In this document: in pieces, positions 61,656 to 64,000 of the stretch | Layout of the letters: each line of letters opens with the position of its first letter | Position numbering within the stretch: position 1 is the stretch's first letter | Assembly (NCBI RefSeq): GCF_050908995.1 | Contig: NC_135123.1 | Location: 16,182,001-16,246,000 of the forward strand | Source: Andrena cerasifolii | Taxonomy: Eukaryota > Arthropoda > Insecta > Hymenoptera > Andrenidae | DNA: 64,000 bases | Reading direction: 5' to 3' | Translations under genes and position numbers: made by a program | The notes under the pieces: model-generated | What the model was told of the DNA's origin: nothing | Seen by the model: only the letters and a program-made list of their open reading frames with translations | Databases searched by the model: none

Positions 61656-64000
61656 TACAGGGGAGCCCGTTCAAGCGGGATCTACGGTACACATTGAAAA
61701 CTTTAATGGGACCAGTTCCGCGATTTCTTTCGCGATATGACGCCGTCTCGCGGGAACGTTCGCTCATCTCGTAATTCTGCTGTGATTAACACTGTCCCCG
61801 TGAAATTTCGCGTCGGGTAGAAGCATGGATACAATTTGGGGACTTGCTAGTCCTATGGGGCTGGGACCCTTAACAGGAGATCTTGGATCGTTCTTATTAT
61901 TCATTCTTACGACGCTTTTGGTTGAACGTTTTTGCAAACGCTGTGTTCTCGGTGTGTGTATTTAATTAGAGTTATGATAAGCGTTTGGACAAGTGAAGAC
62001 CGAGAAAGTGAGAGTGTTGGGAAGTGTGGCGAAGAAGAGTGAAGCGGTTTTGCGACCAAGGACTTAGTTCTTTTAATTGTTGGAAGTATTAAAGCGTGAT
62101 TATAATGAATTAGAACGGGAAGAATTAATGTAATAATCGCTATAGTGATTTGTTCGTACTGCGTGTGAAATAAATGGTTTCTTCAAACGACCCTGTTTCC
62201 GGGTAATAAATTCATGGAAAAGGGAATAGAGGAAGCTACTGGGATTAAATCCAGAGAAAACCGTCTGAGCTTCAGGAACGAAGATGTCTCAACACCCACG
62301 ATGCCAGACGCAAAGAAGTATAATTACGTCCCCGATTAATTAAACCGGTCTCCGTATTTTGATCTGGACCACCGAGGAAACGTACAACAATTAGGAAGCT
62401 TTTTAATTTAGATTTCATGCAACGTGGCATCTGATAAACAGTCGACAAGGAAACATTCCTAACCCGAAAATTCTGGGTTTAATGAAACTCCGTGGGAATG
62501 TAAATGCAGAGTATATTGGAGTATGCAAGGAGCAATTTTGTTTTCTGTGGAAAATCAATTTGAAGGGGTGAAACGAGCCCTTAAGTTATCATGTTCTTTC
62601 GTTTTTTTAACATAGGTAAATTTGTAACGGTGCGAGATAGAATAAAACTTCGAATATATGAATTGTTACAGTTTTTAAACGATTTTATTTAGCTTCACTC
62701 CTCTGTCCGTTTGTTTGTTTGGTTCACATCTTGTAACTTAATTTTAATCCACTTCCACAAATTCAATCGACTTGAAATCAGCCTCTCGCGTTCATCTCGA
62801 AAACGACAAGAAGTCGGTGCGTTGCCTAGTAGCACCGCAATTTCCGTAAATACATAATTTATCCAGAAGTGATCCGTCTTTTTATAACGAAATTTAAGTT
62901 AATTTTTCAGATTTTATTTAACTTTTTAAAAAATGCATTAAAAACTAAAAAATAATTATAAGGACAGGATATTTTATCGCTTTTTCCCGCTCATTTCAAC
63001 GGGTGATTCTGTATCAAATTGATTCATATCCTGTTATGAAGGATCCTGCCCCACGATTTTATCAAAGTGACATATTACCATCGTAATTGTAGTACAAGCA
63101 AATAATTATTTTTTATCTTTTAGTGTATTCTTGATATTTAACTTAAAATTGTTTTATACTCTATCACACTAGCCCAAAGAAAAATAAAGTTTTATTTAAA
63201 AACGAAACATTTCGAGTGAATCTCCACAAATAAAAATTGCTCTGTGCATATTTCAATATGCTCTACATTCACACGTAGTTTCATTATAAACAGAATTTCC
63301 CGGTTGTGAATGATCCCGTGTGCCATCGTAGACATAAATATTATAGAGTTTGGTAAACGAAATAGAACGATCCTAACTGGGAAAAAGAATTAATTTCTCT
63401 AATATATTAGTGTACCTCAAGATTAGTCTAAATCATAGACGCCTGCAATGTTCCCTTTGGATTAAAGAATTTGCAAAAGTTTATAGTTGCACAGATCCAT
63501 TAAAAAAATGACAACTGTATGTTAAATTCAATTTTTAATTATATGCATTACTACAAATAAAATTCCAATTTTTCCAAAGCCTTGGCGCTTTTTAATGATA
63601 CCTTCGCCAAGTTTAAGTTCTTTGTCGGAAATCGAAGTTCCGCCTGAAAATAATACGCAAGGACGGATTGAGAGATCGTGGCGTGTCGACGGTGCGAAAG
63701 AATTCAGAACGCTAATGACCTCTTGTAATATTAGCCTGCACGGATCGCAGTGTTTTACAGTAATTGACCCATTGACTCACTGCACAAGATACTATGCGAG
63801 TACTGTAATTTCCGTGGAACGTGCTGTAATATTAATCATCGCCGTGCGTTTTTCACGTGAGAAGCTATTTTCTCGCTACTTTCCTGTGCAATTCGTGCAT
63901 CTTCGCGAGAAGAGTAAAACACTGGTTAAGTATTTCTTGACGGATAATGCATCCATCAATATGAAAATAAATGCTACACCAAACTACTCAGAAATCAGCG
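61656..64000. other. Gene-free stretch to window end
   Basis: AT-rich after about 62400, with no recognised exon or repeat. The TRIT1-like first exon was not seen here. Confidence 0.5.

Noticed and set aside
1..64000. Prokaryotic-style systems, CRISPR arrays, tRNA or rRNA genes and known insect microRNAs
   Set aside because: No regular spaced repeats, no cloverleaf with a T-loop motif and no conserved microRNA seed I recognise was seen by eye; a tRNA or Rfam search would settle this.

Overview
This window is nuclear DNA from an animal, almost certainly an insect. A hymenopteran (bee, ant or wasp) is my best guess from the AT-rich background broken by CpG-rich blocks and from the repeat types, but that is inference. 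There is no bacterial gene structure, no operon, and no long intact open reading frame.

The only gene I can support is on the minus strand. Three exons (49444-49584, 48616-48947, 16691-16826) splice in frame into a continuous 203-codon piece of a tRNA dimethylallyltransferase (TRIT1/MiaA/Mod5 family), the enzyme that puts the isopentenyl group on A37 of tRNAs. The piece covers the part just after the catalytic DSMQ motif through the conserved GGTNYYIESLLW block to the ILWL segment before the C-terminal domain. The P-loop exon should lie at coordinates above 49584 and the C-terminal exons below 16691. I found neither, so the gene probably runs off both ends of the window. Intron 2 is 496 bp, intron 3 is 31,789 bp, and each flanking intron takes up at least about 14-17 kb here. 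On this reading nearly the whole 64 kb is intron of one housekeeping enzyme gene.

The rest is non-coding sequence with transposon remains. Four elements of about 0.6-0.74 kb (9398-10135, 11205-11812, 25417-26146, 47785-48507) have inverted-repeat arms and TTAA at their ends, as in piggyBac-type MITEs; one sits 108 bp from the exon 3 splice donor. Two related hAT elements lie in opposite orientation (36583-37453 and 39429-39920), one keeping a recognisable transposase C-terminus. A short non-autonomous Helitron-like element is complete at 59136-59443, and a relic of the same family at 31369 carries a nested TA-flanked MITE (31468-31634). A pogo/Tigger-like transposase tail with a zinc-finger end lies at 54906-55091, and a possible LINE 3' end with a (TAA)n tail at 17597-18060.

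I saw no tRNA, rRNA, CRISPR array or known microRNA. The unusual features are the size of the introns and the density of inverted-repeat elements in them. I found no convincing new enzymatic or defence system.
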